Origin: Plectosphaerella cucumerina
Taxonomy: Eukaryota > Ascomycota > Sordariomycetes > Glomerellales > Plectosphaerellaceae
Length of the DNA: 64,000 bases
Direction: 5' to 3'
NCBI GenBank assembly: GCA_020746995.1
Contig: JAGPXD010000001.1
Span: 992,001 to 1,056,000, forward strand
The notes beneath the pieces were generated by a model that did not search any database, was not told the origin of the DNA, and saw only the letters and a list, made by a program, of their open reading frames with translations. Every line of letters begins with the position of its first letter. Position 1 is the first letter of the stretch. Below are positions 1-12,333 of the stretch, piece by piece. Made by a program: the position numbers and the translations under genes.

Positions 1-393
1 GGGCGCGGCCTCGGCGACCGCTCGCCGCCACCGTGGCGGTCCGGTCCGCAGACACCAGGCGAGCCCAGGCCGGCTAGCGGCGCTGGGGCCGCGTCTGGCG
101 AGGCTGCCGTTGGGCAGCAGCGGCGCGATCAGCAGCAGCGCACCAACGGCCCCCAGCGGGCCACGGCGACGGCCAACCAGGGGAAGCCGGTGGCTGCGGA
201 GGCCCTCGATGAGGAGCAACAGGAGGAGGAGCGGATCCTTACAGAGATCGAAGAAGGGATCCTGGACGTTTTCTCCGACGAGTACTGCAACAGGCACTTC
301 CTCTACGGGGTCCTGGAGCTCGTGCTCGTGCGCCTGATGCCCGAGCTCTCCGAGAAGGGCATCGCCGAGCTGTGGGAGGAGCGCTTGAGCTAG
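1..393 (+). CDS. C-terminal end of a probable PXA-domain (sorting-nexin-associated) protein, 5' truncated by the window edge
   Basis: The frame is open from the first base to a TAG at 391-393, giving about 130 residues. The first 60 residues are Pro/Gln/Ala-rich and look like linker. The last 50 form an acidic helix and then a compact hydrophobic block with the motifs DVFSDEYCNRH and ELVLVRLMPEL, ending in ELWEERLS. From memory, fungal PXA-domain proteins, which act on endosomal and vacuolar membranes, end with a segment of this type, so I assign that family tentatively. The start and upstream exons lie outside the window. Its 3' end faces the 3' end of the next gene, so the two are convergent. 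The coding status of the last 70 codons is clearer than the family name. Confidence 0.5.
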   Translation, partial: GRGLGDRSPPPWRSGPQTPGEPRPASGAGAASGEAAVGQQRRDQQQRTNGPQRATATANQGKPVAAEALDEEQQEEERILTEIEEGILDVFSDEYCNRHFLYGVLELVLVRLMPELSEKGIAELWEERLS

Positions 394-1626
394 GTGGGGG
401 GGGACGAGGCGAGGGGGGCGTGCGTGCTTGTTTGCTTGCTTGCCGCGAGTCGAGACTTGATACCCGTGTGATGTAGCCTGTTGCCCCTTTTTTGTTATCC
501 CCGTTGCCGCTGCCGCTGCCAATACCCCCTTTTCCGCGATTGCATGCATAATGTGCTGAGTGAGGCGGTAAGCCCTAAGGCCCTGGTCTGTGATCGACCC
601 CTGGATGCTGTCAGTTGGCCGCCATCACGTTGTGATGTTGGGAGATGGTTTGAGGGATGCAGAATAGGGCGCTGACTCCGATCAGAAATGCAGAGAGCCG
701 CCCGAGAGTCTCGATTCACACTATCCGTTTCCCTTGGGGGAAAGGGGGCCAGCGCATGCCTCCCCCTGTCCCCCTCGCCCACGACCACGTCAAGAGACCC
801 CATTACCAAAAGTGAAAAAATATGCCCCAGAGGCAGAGGGTTCCGCCGTGGCGGTCCCTTATTCCCGTGTTATCCTCGCGGACGATCCGTCTTCCGTTCC
901 CAGCCCCCGTTGTGGTTTGTGCGTGTGCAGTTCATGTAGTAGTTGTAGTTGTTGTGTCCGTCCCCTTTCCCAGTCTCTTGACGTGTCGGCTTCCTCCTCC
1001 TTCCACTGCCTCTCTGGTTGATGTCTTGCGTACAAGTACATCATGGTCCCGTCCTAGGAAAGAATTTAAAAGATGATGATATAATAGAAGAAAGAAAGAC
1101 GGGCGAGAAGGAGGCGCATGCGGTGACGGGAGTGCTGGAAATCGCAATGGTGTTGGAAAATGACGGAACGGGCGATTATGTGCGGTCAATGGTATATCAG
1201 ACTTGGTGGAGGTTGGAAGCGGTGGGTGCCTTCGCGTGAGCGGAGGAAGGCTTCCTTGATGGAGAAGAGAAGAGCAATGCTGCAAGAGTGAGGGTATCGA
1301 GAGAAATAGGGGGTAAAATATGTCGGCACATCGTGTGTGTTTGTGGTTGTTGTGTTCTGTCGTGGGACGTCGGGCTTCTTTCCGAAGAAAGGCGTCTGTT
1401 CTTCTTCCATTGGGTAGCTGCTGTGGTCAGTGGCCCTGCGGCGTGCGTCGTGAGACGTGATCCGTGTATCTGTTTTCCTTGTTTTTGTTTGCCGTCCGTC
1501 CCGCGAGGGATCGTGTAGTGGAGGGTTTTTCGTCCTTCGCAGAACCTCCCGGCTGTCAAAGTTGTCCTGTAAACCGCCACCCTCTTCCGGTGTCCAGAGA
1601 AAGAAATCACGGCCAGGGTCTTTGGT
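394..1626. other. Intergenic, convergent 3' flanks; no gene seen
   Basis: This lies between the stop of the upstream plus-strand gene and the stop of the CENP-B-type gene on the minus strand, so it should hold both 3' UTRs and terminators. There is an AT-richer patch near 1060-1100. No reading frame here has recognisable motifs or splice logic. Confidence 0.6.
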
Positions 1627-3537
1627 CTAAGGCGTCGCCGAGCCAGTGTGTACCATCTCGACATCCCCCTCGGGAATCCGCGACAGCCCTCCAAGACCGG
1701 CAACCTTTGCCATTTGCGACTGATGAAGCCGGAGCTTGTCCGTCAAGCGCAGCAGGGTGTTGTAGTCGTTGTGGTCGACGAAGACGCCCTGGCCACTGTT
1801 GTTGATGAAGCTGAGCAGCGTGTCGACAGCACGTCTGGCGTCCTCCTGCGTTGGCGAAGTTGGCGTCGAGCCTGCGGGGGTAGAAGACATGCCGCTCGCA
1901 ACATGGTCCGATGTCGACCGCCCAGCCATGCTGCTGTTGCTGCTGCTATGCCGAAGATGCGGCGATGCAATGCCAAAGACCCCTTGAGTCAGTTCATGCG
2001 TTGGCGAATCGAGAGCTGACGTCGGCGCCGTACTTGCGGGAGGGAGAACTCGAGGCGTCGATTCTGTAGAATTCTGCTGTTGCTGGTTCATGTACTCCAT
2101 GTCGAGGGTCGGGAACGTCTGGCTTCGGGGTCGTTGGAAGTTGGAACCCGCGCTGGTTGTGATGAAGGCTCCCGTGTTGGGATCCGGAGAGAAGTGGAAG
2201 CTCCGCGCCGGGCTCAACGTCGCGGCGGACATCGTGCCCCCTGTTGCTGCGTCGGCTGACAGGGCCGTGTTGAGGGACGTGACGCTCTGGGAGGCGGATC
2301 GGCGGAAGCCGCCACCTTCGGATGGGTAGGAAAGGAAGCCGAGGCCGTGCTGGGCCGTCTCCTCGTCGCTGCGGTCCGCTGAAGTCGGTGATGTGGCTGT
2401 AGCAGCAGCATCTCCGGCAGGCGAGGTCGGGGAGATCACGCCGTGGCCGAGAGCAGGCGAAGAAGAAGTCGACATCTTGACATGCCCCGTGGGAATACTC
2501 GTCTCGGAAGCGCGGCGAAGCAGACGAGGCATGCCAACACCATTCTTCTGCTTGAACTTGTCGACCCACGTGCGGTTAAGGACCTTGAGAAGACTGTCGT
2601 CCCCGCCGCCCGTGTTGACGGCAAAATGCCTTGCCTGGTGGAGGAGCTCCTCATCGGAGATCTCCACACCAATCTGCTGCTGCTTCCGGACCCAGATGGA
2701 CATTGCCTTGTCAATGTCCGGGAGCTTTCCCTTGCTGCGCTTGATGGGCGACTGGCTCCTGTCGTCGGTCTTGTGCAGGAACGTCTCTTTTCTGCGGAGG
2801 ACCTTGGACACGGTGCTAGGGGGTTTGGTGGTCAGATGGAACGACGGGAGGGAGGGGAGGAAGCCCGGAAAGCCTTACCTCCTTTCTACGCCGAACATGT
2901 TGCCGATTTCTGTCTGCTTCATTGAAGGGTTGGCCTGGTGGACTTCGCACATCTTTCTGCGGTCTTCGTCGGTTAGGGTCTTCCGAGGCTGGGATGGCGG
3001 TGGCCGAGCGGGCATGGCTCTGCCGGGCGAGGGGGACATTAGGGATGGCATGGAAATGGGCGGTGCCGAGTGCGAGGAGTAGCCGCCGCTTGGATTCGTT
3101 AGCATGCTGGGCCAGGTGGCCTGTTGCTGTGGGATCGTGAGCATCGGCAGCGGCGGATGCGACTGGTGATGCTGGTGATGATGATGCTGTTGTTGCTGGG
3201 ACTGCATAGGCTGGAGCGGTTGCAGAGGTTGTAGCGGTGGTGGAGGCGGCGGCATGCGCTGGATAGATTCTGAGGGAAGACCGTGTGCGCTGTATCCGAA
3301 GCCTACGTAGTCGGCCATGGCGTTCTGGTGATACTGGTTCATGTCCGTCCACCCCTCGGAGTCGTGGGACTGGTGCTGGCCTCCGCCGCCGCCAAAGTGG
3401 TGGTGGCTCAGGGCCAGCTGTCCCTGGTGTTCCACGCCGGACGAAGCCATCATCGAGTCGTCGTGGTGTGGCGGGAGACCTTCGTGATGCAGACCCTCGT
3501 GGCTCTCGACAGTCGACTCCATCATTGTGTGGTGCAT
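1627..3537 (-). CDS. CENP-B-type helix-turn-helix DNA-binding protein (615 aa, 2 exons)
   Basis: Exon 1 is 3537-2879 and exon 2 is 2815-1627. The intron 2816-2878 (63 nt, GTAAGG...CTAG) splits a Ser codon and rejoins the recognition helix as GVERSTVSKVLRRKE, which is the hallmark of the N-terminal CENP-B/psq HTH. A second HTH resembling the CENPB/Tc5 DNA-binding domain follows (KGKLPDIDKAMSIWVRKQQ, then a Trp-Val-Asp-Lys-Phe motif). The first 180 residues are His/Gln/Pro-rich, and the C-terminal 270 are Ser/Thr/Pro-rich with no DDE transposase core. I infer a nuclear DNA-binding protein derived from a pogo/Tigger-like transposase, analogous to fission yeast Abp1/Cbh1, although it lacks their DDE-like region. 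The start chosen is the first ATG of the frame (MHHTMMES). The real function is unknown. Confidence 0.85.
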
Positions 3538-5180
3538 GTCTCGCGGGCCTTGTCGTCCTCTTGTATAGTACTCAGGGGGGGTGGGAGGCGGATTAGAAAA
3601 AGGGGGGGCGTGTGGGAGAGAGAGAGAAGGGCCCAAGCCTCCGTGGCGTCAGGTGACGAGGAAGGGAAGGGAAAGAGAGACTTGGTGACCCCTTAGGAAG
3701 GCTCGGGGGCGGGCTGCTCTGCTGCTGAAGGCAAGGTGGTGAGCAGGGAGGAGAGGGGATCACGCCCGGTCATGGGACGCGGGACGGGGCCAGGGCAGAC
3801 GCAGGACGGGAGAGGCCGGTTCAGGCCGGGGCAGGGGGAGGATGTCGTCCGGCGGAGTCGAGATGTGGGGGATTCTGGTTCCCGGCAGGCGGTCGACGGG
3901 GAGGAGGACCTGTAGCTTCATGAAGCAGACCAGAGAGAGGCTGCAGCAGGCTATGGCACGCCCCCAATCGGTCCCCCGACAGCGGTGCGTGTAAGCGGTC
4001 TGTCTTCTGGCTGTCTTCGGTCAGGGTGGTACCGGACGGGGTAGGTATGCAGGAAGCAGCTGCAGCAGCGGTAGCCAGCCAGGAGAGTTGGGGGTGGTAG
4101 CAGGAGAAGGGGGGAGGAAAGGTCGTTGCCCGCCCGTCGTCGGCAAGGATCCCAAAGGGGGGGAGGACCGTCCTCCGGCTTGCTGCGAGGCAAGAAGAGG
4201 ACCTGCAGCCGGGGGAGGGGGAACAAGAGGAGGATGAGGGGAAGAAGACTCTGGCGCAGAAGAAGTCGAGGAACCTTTCTCAGGCACGGCGGTCGGCTAG
4301 TTGATGCTGCTTCGTCCTGGGCAGCAGCAGGCCGTGGAGCGCGAGCAGATGCTCGGCGCCTCGAGCATGAGTAAGTCGTGCTTATGGGCCCCCCGGCGCG
4401 GTGTCAGACAAGATGCCGGGGGAAGTTGAGGTGTTATGAAAGGTATCAAGTGGTCTTGGTTTCTATTGCGGTCACTCTGTCGTCGTTGATGTCGTCGTCG
4501 TCGTCTAGTGATCCTCGGCCGGTCGTGCGTCTGCTATCGTAGGCTGGGCGGTTGGCGTCTATCGGGGCCCTCGAATGGGTGGGAGCAAACAAAGGCGTGC
4601 CTGTGCCTGTATGTGTGTGCCTGTTGTGTCCAGTGTGCGTGCGTGTTGGCCTGCCGTCATGGGCTGGAAAGGAGTGCATATGCAAGAGTGCAGTCGGCCG
4701 CCAACGTGGGTGAGGCGAGGCGATGCGAGGCGAGGACGAGGCGAGGGGTCGGGCTTGAGCCGCGCGTGAGGCGAGTTTTGAGTTTCCGCGTCCTCGAGGG
4801 GATGGGATATCAGACGGGGTGTTTTTTTTCGCGGGCACACAGATTCGGCGCCGGGCCCTCGACTATCACATATGTATTTCCCTTCCCCCTCTCTCTCGCT
4901 CTCGATCAGTCAGTGGACTCGGCCGCTCGCCCTCTTGGTCAATGGAGAGCTAAGTACCGGCAAGGGTCGGCCAGGGAAAAAAGATGGGGGTGTTGCTGGT
5001 GGTACCTAGACAAGACCAGACGGAGGACGGGGGGGAGGGGGTGTGGTGTGTGGTGGGTAGGATTGGTCTGATGAGGGCAGGGGGGTCGAGGGGGGAGCCC
5101 ATTGGAGGAGGGGTTTCACTCTGGACGGCCATGTTGAGGAAGAAGAGGTGTGGACACAGGTTAGGTGCTAGGACGAAGCT

Positions 5181-5239
5181 GGGGGGGGTGTGCCGGGGGT
5201 GGTTGGGGGGGGGGAGAGGAAGGGGAAGGGGAGGGGAGG
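5181..5239 (+). other. Dense G-tract region with G-quadruplex potential
   Basis: Within 59 bases there are six runs of four or more G (runs of 8, 5, 10, 4, 4 and 4), separated by 1-7 bases. This satisfies the usual G3+N1-7 quadruplex pattern several times over on the plus strand. It lies about 1.7 kb upstream of the CENP-B-type gene, whose sense strand is therefore C-rich here. Whether it folds in vivo cannot be judged from sequence. Confidence 0.6.
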
Positions 5240-8144
5240 ATGAGATGGGCAAGGGTAGGGCAACAGGGCCAGGGCAGGCCTGGCACGGGTGAATGACAAG
5301 GCCGGTCCAGGGCACTCCGGACGATACACGGGGAAGAAAGTGTGCATTGCTCGCTCGTACAATAAAGTACAGAACGGTGCAACGAGTACAGCACCATGCC
5401 CATCTATCCGCGGAGCGCTATGCTGAAGATCGGGGTGGATGGGGAGGGGGTAGACATCCAAGACAAAGGGCGGCGGCCCCAGCGGCATCGCCATCAGCCC
5501 CTTCCGAGCAGAAAGACACGGCCTCGGCCACGAGAAATGGCTCGGGTATAACGAAAGGAAGCGAGCAGCAACCACCGACCTCGGCGTCCGGCCGTTCCCA
5601 GAGACCCGGTGAGAGATGGCTCGTGAGATGGCGCACCGCCTCGCATCGAACGGTCTGGAGGAAAGCCACAAGATCCCAGGGTCCGGAGGTAAAGTAGCAG
5701 CAGAGCAGGCAGAGCTCTAGGGGAGAATGGGAGAGCACTCAAGGGGAGGGGGGCGCCATTGCCAGCCACACCGTGACCCTCAGTCTGTGTCTCTCTTCGC
5801 TGCCCACACCATCCTCTCTCTCTCTTCCCCTTCATGTGTGGGGACATGTCTTGACCGGGCCACCAACAGAAGCTTTTCGAGAGACTCGAGAGGGGCCTAC
5901 CCCCCCTGGCTCGGGAATGTTGATGGTTGCGCTTAGGGAACGAGAGTACGATGGTCGAGGATCTGACGGGCCTTTCCATGCTCATTAATCAAAAATACAG
6001 CTTCAGCTCTAGCCTTGGCGCGCCTTGGGAATATAGGACAAAAGTATGGTATACCACATTCATTCGTCCCGGCCTGGCTTGAGGTGTGCCTGTAGCACTC
6101 CTCGAGTAATAAACGCTGCTGCCGCGAGGAACGTTCAGGGCATACTCACCACACAACCAGCGAGGCATTGACGGCCATTGTTTGTGCCCATGTCCCCCTC
6201 CCGTGTGCCGGTGCCGTAGGTCGTCGCGCGCCGCCTGTCATGTCATGCCATGCCCCCCTGCCCTGCCCTGCCTTGCAAAACCCTGTCCCTCCCCCCTTCG
6301 CCCGCCATTGCTGCCGCCGCCGCCGATGATGCCTTTTCAGTCCGGTCCCGTTGTCAGCAGCGCACGATCCGAATGGGGAGGGGGCCCCTGTGGGATCGAG
6401 CGGGCGGCGGGAAAAGGTTGCAGCAGGCTAACTGACGCTCGCTGTAGACCCTTGTCTAGGTCTCCCGAGCCTGAAGCCCAAGCTTCCAACGTTCCCGTGC
6501 TGAGCTTCGGGCCCCCGGTCATGCTTCGCAGGGGCCCGACGAGGGGACACACTCAGAGAGAGAGAAGGACGGTGCTCGGAAGAAATCGAGTCCTCGCCAA
6601 CAACATCCATGAACCTGGCTCTCTATTCATCATCTCGTCGTCCCTTCCCGGAGCCCCCTCCGCCTCAGGGGAGATCGACTGAGTTCTCAACGGGCCCTGA
6701 CCGCCCGACCTATCCCATCCATGCCGGAGAATGAAAATGCCTCCAGGGGCCATCCCGGTCAAGCCTAATCAAGCCCGCCAGGAGAGGGGTGCTTCAGGGG
6801 GGGCAAGCTCAGCGCGGCCGAACCTCAGCGCGGTCCGCCCGCTTCGCCCAGGATTTTTTGGTGATGTGCCCCCCGGGAAAGATGCACAGCACGGAGCACA
6901 CCACAGCTGTCAGACTTTCGACGGGAGGGAGGCAGCAGGGCCGCCTGCAGATATCCGAACCCGGACCACTGCACTACGGCACTGGGTCGACGATCGCCCG
7001 CTCTCCAAAGCCCATCCTATCCTATCCCATCTCATCACTGGACGGGGGGAGGACCATCTTTTTCGTCTGGTCTTTTTTCCTTGTTCCGTCCTCCCTGTCT
7101 TCCGATATGCCAGCACCGCACAGACACAGACATCAGGCACACGCCCTGGTACGGTACCTGACGGACGACAGCGACAGAAGAGTCGTGCTCATGTCTCGCC
7201 CACGTTGTACATGTCCCGGGACACAATACACGTGCCCGATAATGCAAAAACGGCGGCGCATGAATCCGGGGCGCCGCCGCGCGAAGAAAAAAGATCCCGC
7301 CACGCCTCGCGCTTTGATGTCGATTTTAATCTCCCCTCACGCCCATCCTTCCAACACGAGCTCGCCGCCCAACCAAGCTATCGTCTTCAGCGATCATCCC
7401 GGGGCTACTCCGCTGAGGCTTCGCGGGCCGCCTGGCGGCAGGACTTGGAGAGGTGAGGGGTTCAGTCCAGGCAGTCAAGTTCCCTGGACAGGCGCACGCC
7501 CCAGTGCCCGTGACCTTGGCTGACCTCCCGAGTCAAGACGCGCTCGCCCTCTGATACGTCAGAAGGGGGCGTGAGATGGCGATGGCGATGCGAGCAGATC
7601 GGGCTAGCAGTGTGCTGTGGTGGGCATGGGACGGGCCTTGTGACGAAGAAACCTCCCATGGAAATCACCCGCCATCATGCTCCGCCCGCCGTCACCCGTC
7701 ACCCGTCACCCGCCTTCCCGCACGCCAGGGCTGTTTGGTCAGGTTTCTCGTTCTCGTCCTCGTGTCATCGCTCCCGGTAGCGTCGAGGGGGCTCAGCGGC
7801 TGGACGATGGGACGCTCTCGTCCAACGAGATGCTCTTCAACCCTGTCCGCCCTGCTCATTGGACATTAATGGGAAACAAGGGCATTCGCCATTGGACGAA
7901 AAACAAGGTCAAGAGGTCAAGAGGTCTCGCGGGAGGACGCTCTGCCCTTCTCGTTGGTCAGCGGGCCTTCACGAATGATCCCTGACGTCCGCGCCGCCGC
8001 CGCGAGGAAACGGCGTGATTGCGGAGCAGCAGAGCGAGGGGAGGGACTTTGTGGGCGGCCGACTCGAAAAGAGCGAGGGTACCCGGGCCGGGGAGAAAGG
8101 TGATTATCAGGAAGATGGTCAGGGCGGGCAGGGCAGATCAGTAA

Positions 8145-8171
8145 GGCATGGCATGGCATGGCACGGCATGG
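8145..8171 (+). repeat. Short GGCAT tandem repeat
   Basis: Five consecutive 5-nt units of GGCAT, the fourth changed to GGCAC, followed by a partial unit. It is a microsatellite in the gene desert with no evident function. Confidence 0.7.
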
Positions 8172-10595
8172 TCTGTTCGGTCCCGGCGCATGCACTGCTG
8201 GCGGGGAATCCCCGGCGGACCGTCCAATGTCGAGATGGATGACCTGATGTGATGGCCCAGGCATGTCACTTCTGTAGGCTGTCCATTCGCCGGCTTGTCT
8301 GCTCCTCCCGGTCGTGATGGGAAGAGGAGACGCGTTCTGGAAGACCAGAGAATCTGGCCACGAGACCAGGGAGCAGAAGACGGCGGCGGGGGTCGACGCA
8401 CGCCGCAGAGGGCTCGTTTGCTTTTGGAGGTCCCAGGGTTCGATGCTCAACCATATGGCCGCCGGCCACTCATCGTCGTAAGGGGCATGTTTGTGTCAAG
8501 GCGCGGGGGGGCTTGGCCCATGACGATAGGGTCGGGGACACTCGGCCCCGGACAGGCGAGCGAGCGGCCTTTTGCCCGACGAGATATGACATCCCAGGCA
8601 CATCGTCATCCAGGACCAAGGATACTCGTACAATGTAAAGCCCGCACAGGTCCCCCCGTGGACAAGGTGGACGCGGCCGATCTGGCCGCGACCTCGAGCG
8701 TCATCCCCCGGATCTTTACAAGGAACGGGCCAGGCCAAGTCAAAGCGCTGTCTGGCTGCCCCTTGCCCCCATGTCATCCTCGCGCGATGCCTCCCGCGGG
8801 GCCCTGACTCGGTGTCCCGCACCCAGGACCCCACTGAATAAATAATAAAGCTCGGGTACTTGCAGCACAGATTGTTGCTTGCTGCGGCGTCTGTGGGCCG
8901 TCCCGCTGAGGGCACATCAAAGACGCCAGCCAACAGGGGAGGGCAGCAGAGCGGGTGGAGAGAGAGGAAGCACATCGCCCCGTCGTCCGTGAGCCTGCTG
9001 TTCGCGATTCCGCGGACAGGGGGACCGCCTCGGGCACGTTGCCCTGTGCAGGGTAGCAATATATGAAGGCTCATCTCGCAGTGTGCGCGGCCAAGAGCCC
9101 CGGCTTGGATTCGCATCGTGCGCAGTTGGCCGATCCGCCCGTCCGACTAGACCGAGTTTGGCCGGCTGGGGCCATGATGCCCTCTTCTCAGCGGCTTTGT
9201 AGGACCCTGTTCAGTCCAGAGGATGATGATGATGATGGAGTGGAGGGTGAACGATCTCACGGCCCCACGAGCCACCCTCTTCCCCCATACCACAGAGTTA
9301 GTCAGATCAGAGCAGCTTGCAAACAACAAAGCCAAAAGACAAGACAGACAGACCCACCGCCGGGGTGTGAAGTGAAGGCTTGACAGGGCCCTGCTCCCGC
9401 TTCCCCCCCTCCCACCGGCCCTCGGCGGCAAAAGGCGCCATATAAGAGGCTGGCTGGCGAAATCAACGTCTGGTGGAGGACCGTCTCTGCGCTCTGTCAC
9501 TGGTCAAAACTGTCCGGGCCGCTGACCAGGCCAGGCCGGCAAAATGTCTCCAGCCCATCTGGCCGTGGCCAGTGGTCGAGATTGACGGGGCTAGCAGCGA
9601 CGAGGTATGCACTAGGGTTCGGAAGCGCGGGCGGGCGCTCTCGCGCACTTCGATTCTCGGCGTGCGTGCGTGCGAGCGAGCGACCAAAGCGAAAAGGCAT
9701 AATGAGAGGTGAGAGGTGACGTTGAATCCCCGGCGGCATCAACACCGCTACCGACAAGAGATGTCGTCGGCAGAAGATTTCCGACCTAGGCGCCCCGAAT
9801 CAATGGCGGCGGCCGTTTCATGCCCCTTTCTCGTATGCGGCCCTCTAGGCGGCCAGGACGCACAGCTTGCATGTGTCCCACGCTCTGGTCCTGGGTCCCG
9901 TCGTCGCTGTGGTCGCATGTGGAGGGGCCCTCGGCTATGCATGCTGGCCGCCCTCTTTGCGTCCTTGGCTCTGACATCGGATGGTGGCCGCCGCCTGCAT
10001 TTGGGGGGGCGGTCGGTCGACCAACACCTCGTCCACCCCTCCCCTAAACTCCGCGTGCGTGCCGCTGAGCTGCTGATCCAGCCAGCGAGCGGCCTTGTAC
10101 TCTTGTCCGCCGGTTCATCTGTTGCATCGGGTCTTGAGGCTCACGAAAAGGGGGGCGTGAATCGCAAGGCAAATATTCAGCCGAATGTAGAAACAGATAA
10201 ATTTCTTATATATTGATCAGCCCTTACGCTCGGACAGAGGGCGAGGCTGGGCCGGGCTGCCAGGGCGGGCCGTGGCCTTGCCTTCTTCTCTTCGTGTCGG
10301 CCCGCGCTCGGCGCGCCTGTAGTCTCTATCTACGCGGCTTGTTAGTTGTCCCTCTGCAGGGGGACGAGAGCTGCGTCGAGGAAACATGACCCCGAGGCTC
10401 GCGCCCGCACGAGCACAGGCAGAGTGGCTGAGCCTTGATCCGATCCTGCGAGGGTTGCTCCAGAAGGATGGGGGGCAAGGCTTCCGTCAAACAGCCTCGA
10501 GGCCATCCGCAGCCCATCGGCCTACGTCGCGGCGCGGCACGGCGCACCCTCCCGCCGGGGAGAGCATACATGGGCTGCTTCACATCCCATGTCCT

Positions 10596-12333
10596 TTATC
10601 GTTTCACAATAGTGACTGTGCCATAGCGTCAGCGAGATGGTCACACCGAGAGATCCCGAAGGGCTGGCTGGCTGGCCGGGGTGCGGCTCCCGGGGTAGGA
10701 AGAGTCGGAACATACCAATGTCCTCATCGGCGAGCTCATGCGACAGGCCGACCCTCTGCGGCTGGTGCTTGACGGACTTTCCGTACACGACGGCCGTCTT
10801 GAACTGCTCCAGAATGCTCCGGTGAATGGCGTTACACTGGGAGGCGTCTCGGTCAGCTGGGGGCAATGTCTCGGCCAACAGCCTGGCACGAGGCCATGCC
10901 ATGCCGTGTCAATGCGGGCACACGTACGAAATCTTCAACCGTCGACTTGCCGTTGCGGAGAACGACGGGCTGCGAGTAATCGGGCATCTTGCCCTTGGGC
11001 TTGGTGTAGACGCGGACCAGCTTCAGCTTATCCCACCTGCGGGTTACACGACATTAGCATATGCTCATCAAGGCGGGAAAGCCGCGCGTGGCGGCAAGCG
11101 CGGTGCTCACATGGCCTCCATCAGCTCGTCAATGTTCCAGCCGTGCTCGGAGCTGATTGGCACGGCGTTGGGGATGCGGTAGAGCAGGTCGAGCTCCTCG
11201 ATGCTGATGGCGTCGATCTTGTTGAGCACGTAGATGACGGGGATGTAGCTTCGGCTCCTCGCCTCGAGGACATCGATGAGGTCGTCGATGGTCGCGTCAC
11301 AGCGGATGGCGATGTCTGCCGAGTTGATTCTGTACTCGTTCATGACGGCCTTGATCTCGTCGTGTGAGATGTTGTTCAAAGGCACAGTGTTGGTGATGTT
11401 CAGGCCGCCCTTGTCCTTCTTCTTGAAGGTGATGTTGGGGGGCGACTTGTTGATGCGGATTCCGAAGCCCTCCAGTTCTGCCTCGATAACTCTCTTGTCC
11501 GTGAGCGGCTTGTTGACGTCGAGGACGATGAAGATGAGATGGCACGTCTTGGCCACGGCAATGACCTGACGACCTCGACCACGGCCATCCTTTGCACCCT
11601 CGATAATACCGGGCAAATCAATCATCTGAAGGGGAGCACCTGGTCTCAACATCAGCAAACTGCTCCGCACACGCCGTCCGGCCGCAACCTACCATTGTAC
11701 GTGACCTGACCCGGCACACTCGTCAAGGTGGTGAACTCATAAGCGGCGGCCTCGGAATGCTGGCCCGTCAAGTGGCTCATGAGCGTACTCTTGCCCACCG
11801 ACGGGAAGCCGATAAAGCCGATACTGGCAACACCCGTCCTGGCAACGTCGAAACCCGCGCCGCCACCACCGCCGCCGCCGCTGGGCGTCAGCAGCTCGCG
11901 CTTGAGCTTCGCGAGCTTGGCCTTGAGCTGACCCAAATGGAACGAAGTAGCCTTGTTCTTCTGGGTGCGGTTCATCTGAAAGGGGTCAGCGGGCGTTCTG
12001 GGAACAGTGAACCCCGATGCCGATGGGAATCCTGAATTCGAGATGGCCTGCGTCCTTCGGCTTGCGGCAATCGAGAGGCCCTTCTCGAAGCGTCTCCACG
12101 GAAGCACAGCGCTTCCGCATCAATCGCCATCAATACTCGAGACCACAGCCATCCCGTATCCATCATTCCGCCGTGTATCGTTTTTTCGCATCGTTGTCGT
12201 CGCCCGCCCGACAGGAACTCACCTCGCTCTCAATCTCCTTGATCTGTACACAGCACATTAGCACAAGTCTTTCGTCTTCGTCCGCTTTAGAGCAGCACAA
12301 TCTCCCACGCACCTTGTCCACGGTGGTCGCCAT
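10596..12333 (-). CDS. RBG1: DRG1/Rbg1-type developmentally regulated GTP-binding protein (367 aa, 7 exons)
   Basis: Exons on the minus strand are 12333-12313, 12243-12223, 11975-11693, 11639-11111, 11036-10928, 10836-10716 and 10615-10596. All join in phase to exactly 367 codons, the length of human DRG1. Conserved features are the N-terminal block TRTQKNKATSFHLGQLK (here starting NRTQKNK), the P-loop GFPSVGKST at residues 70-78, the G3 motif DLPGIIEGAKDG from about 102, NKID near 247, and a C-terminal TGS domain ending DEDIVTIVKR. The family is an OBG-like GTPase associated with polysomes. In yeast Rbg1 works with Tma46/DFRP1 to help translation elongation. A Gly run (residues 47-53) before the GTPase domain is a lineage feature. 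The 247-nt second intron is much longer than the others. Confidence 0.95.

Larger units (their letters stand above)
3538..10595. other. About 7 kb without a supportable gene
   Basis: This separates the 5' end of the CENP-B-type gene from the 3' end of RBG1. Frames of up to 240 codons occur on both strands. They overlap each other, are dominated by Arg/Pro/Ser/Gly, lack family motifs and have no coherent splice sites, as expected by chance in GC-rich DNA. The part next to the CENP-B-type gene (about 3.6-5.3 kb) is strongly G-rich on the plus strand, that is C-rich in the sense of that gene, and may be its promoter and 5' UTR. Short CATGG/GGCAT and CGTCACC repeats occur at 7.69, 8.15 and 6.24 kb. 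Confidence 0.6.

Noticed and set aside
6182..7523. Overlapping plus-strand frames of 166-244 codons
   Set aside because: They overlap each other in different frames, are Pro/Arg/Ser-rich with no motif, and have no splice sites. They are expected by chance in GC-rich DNA.
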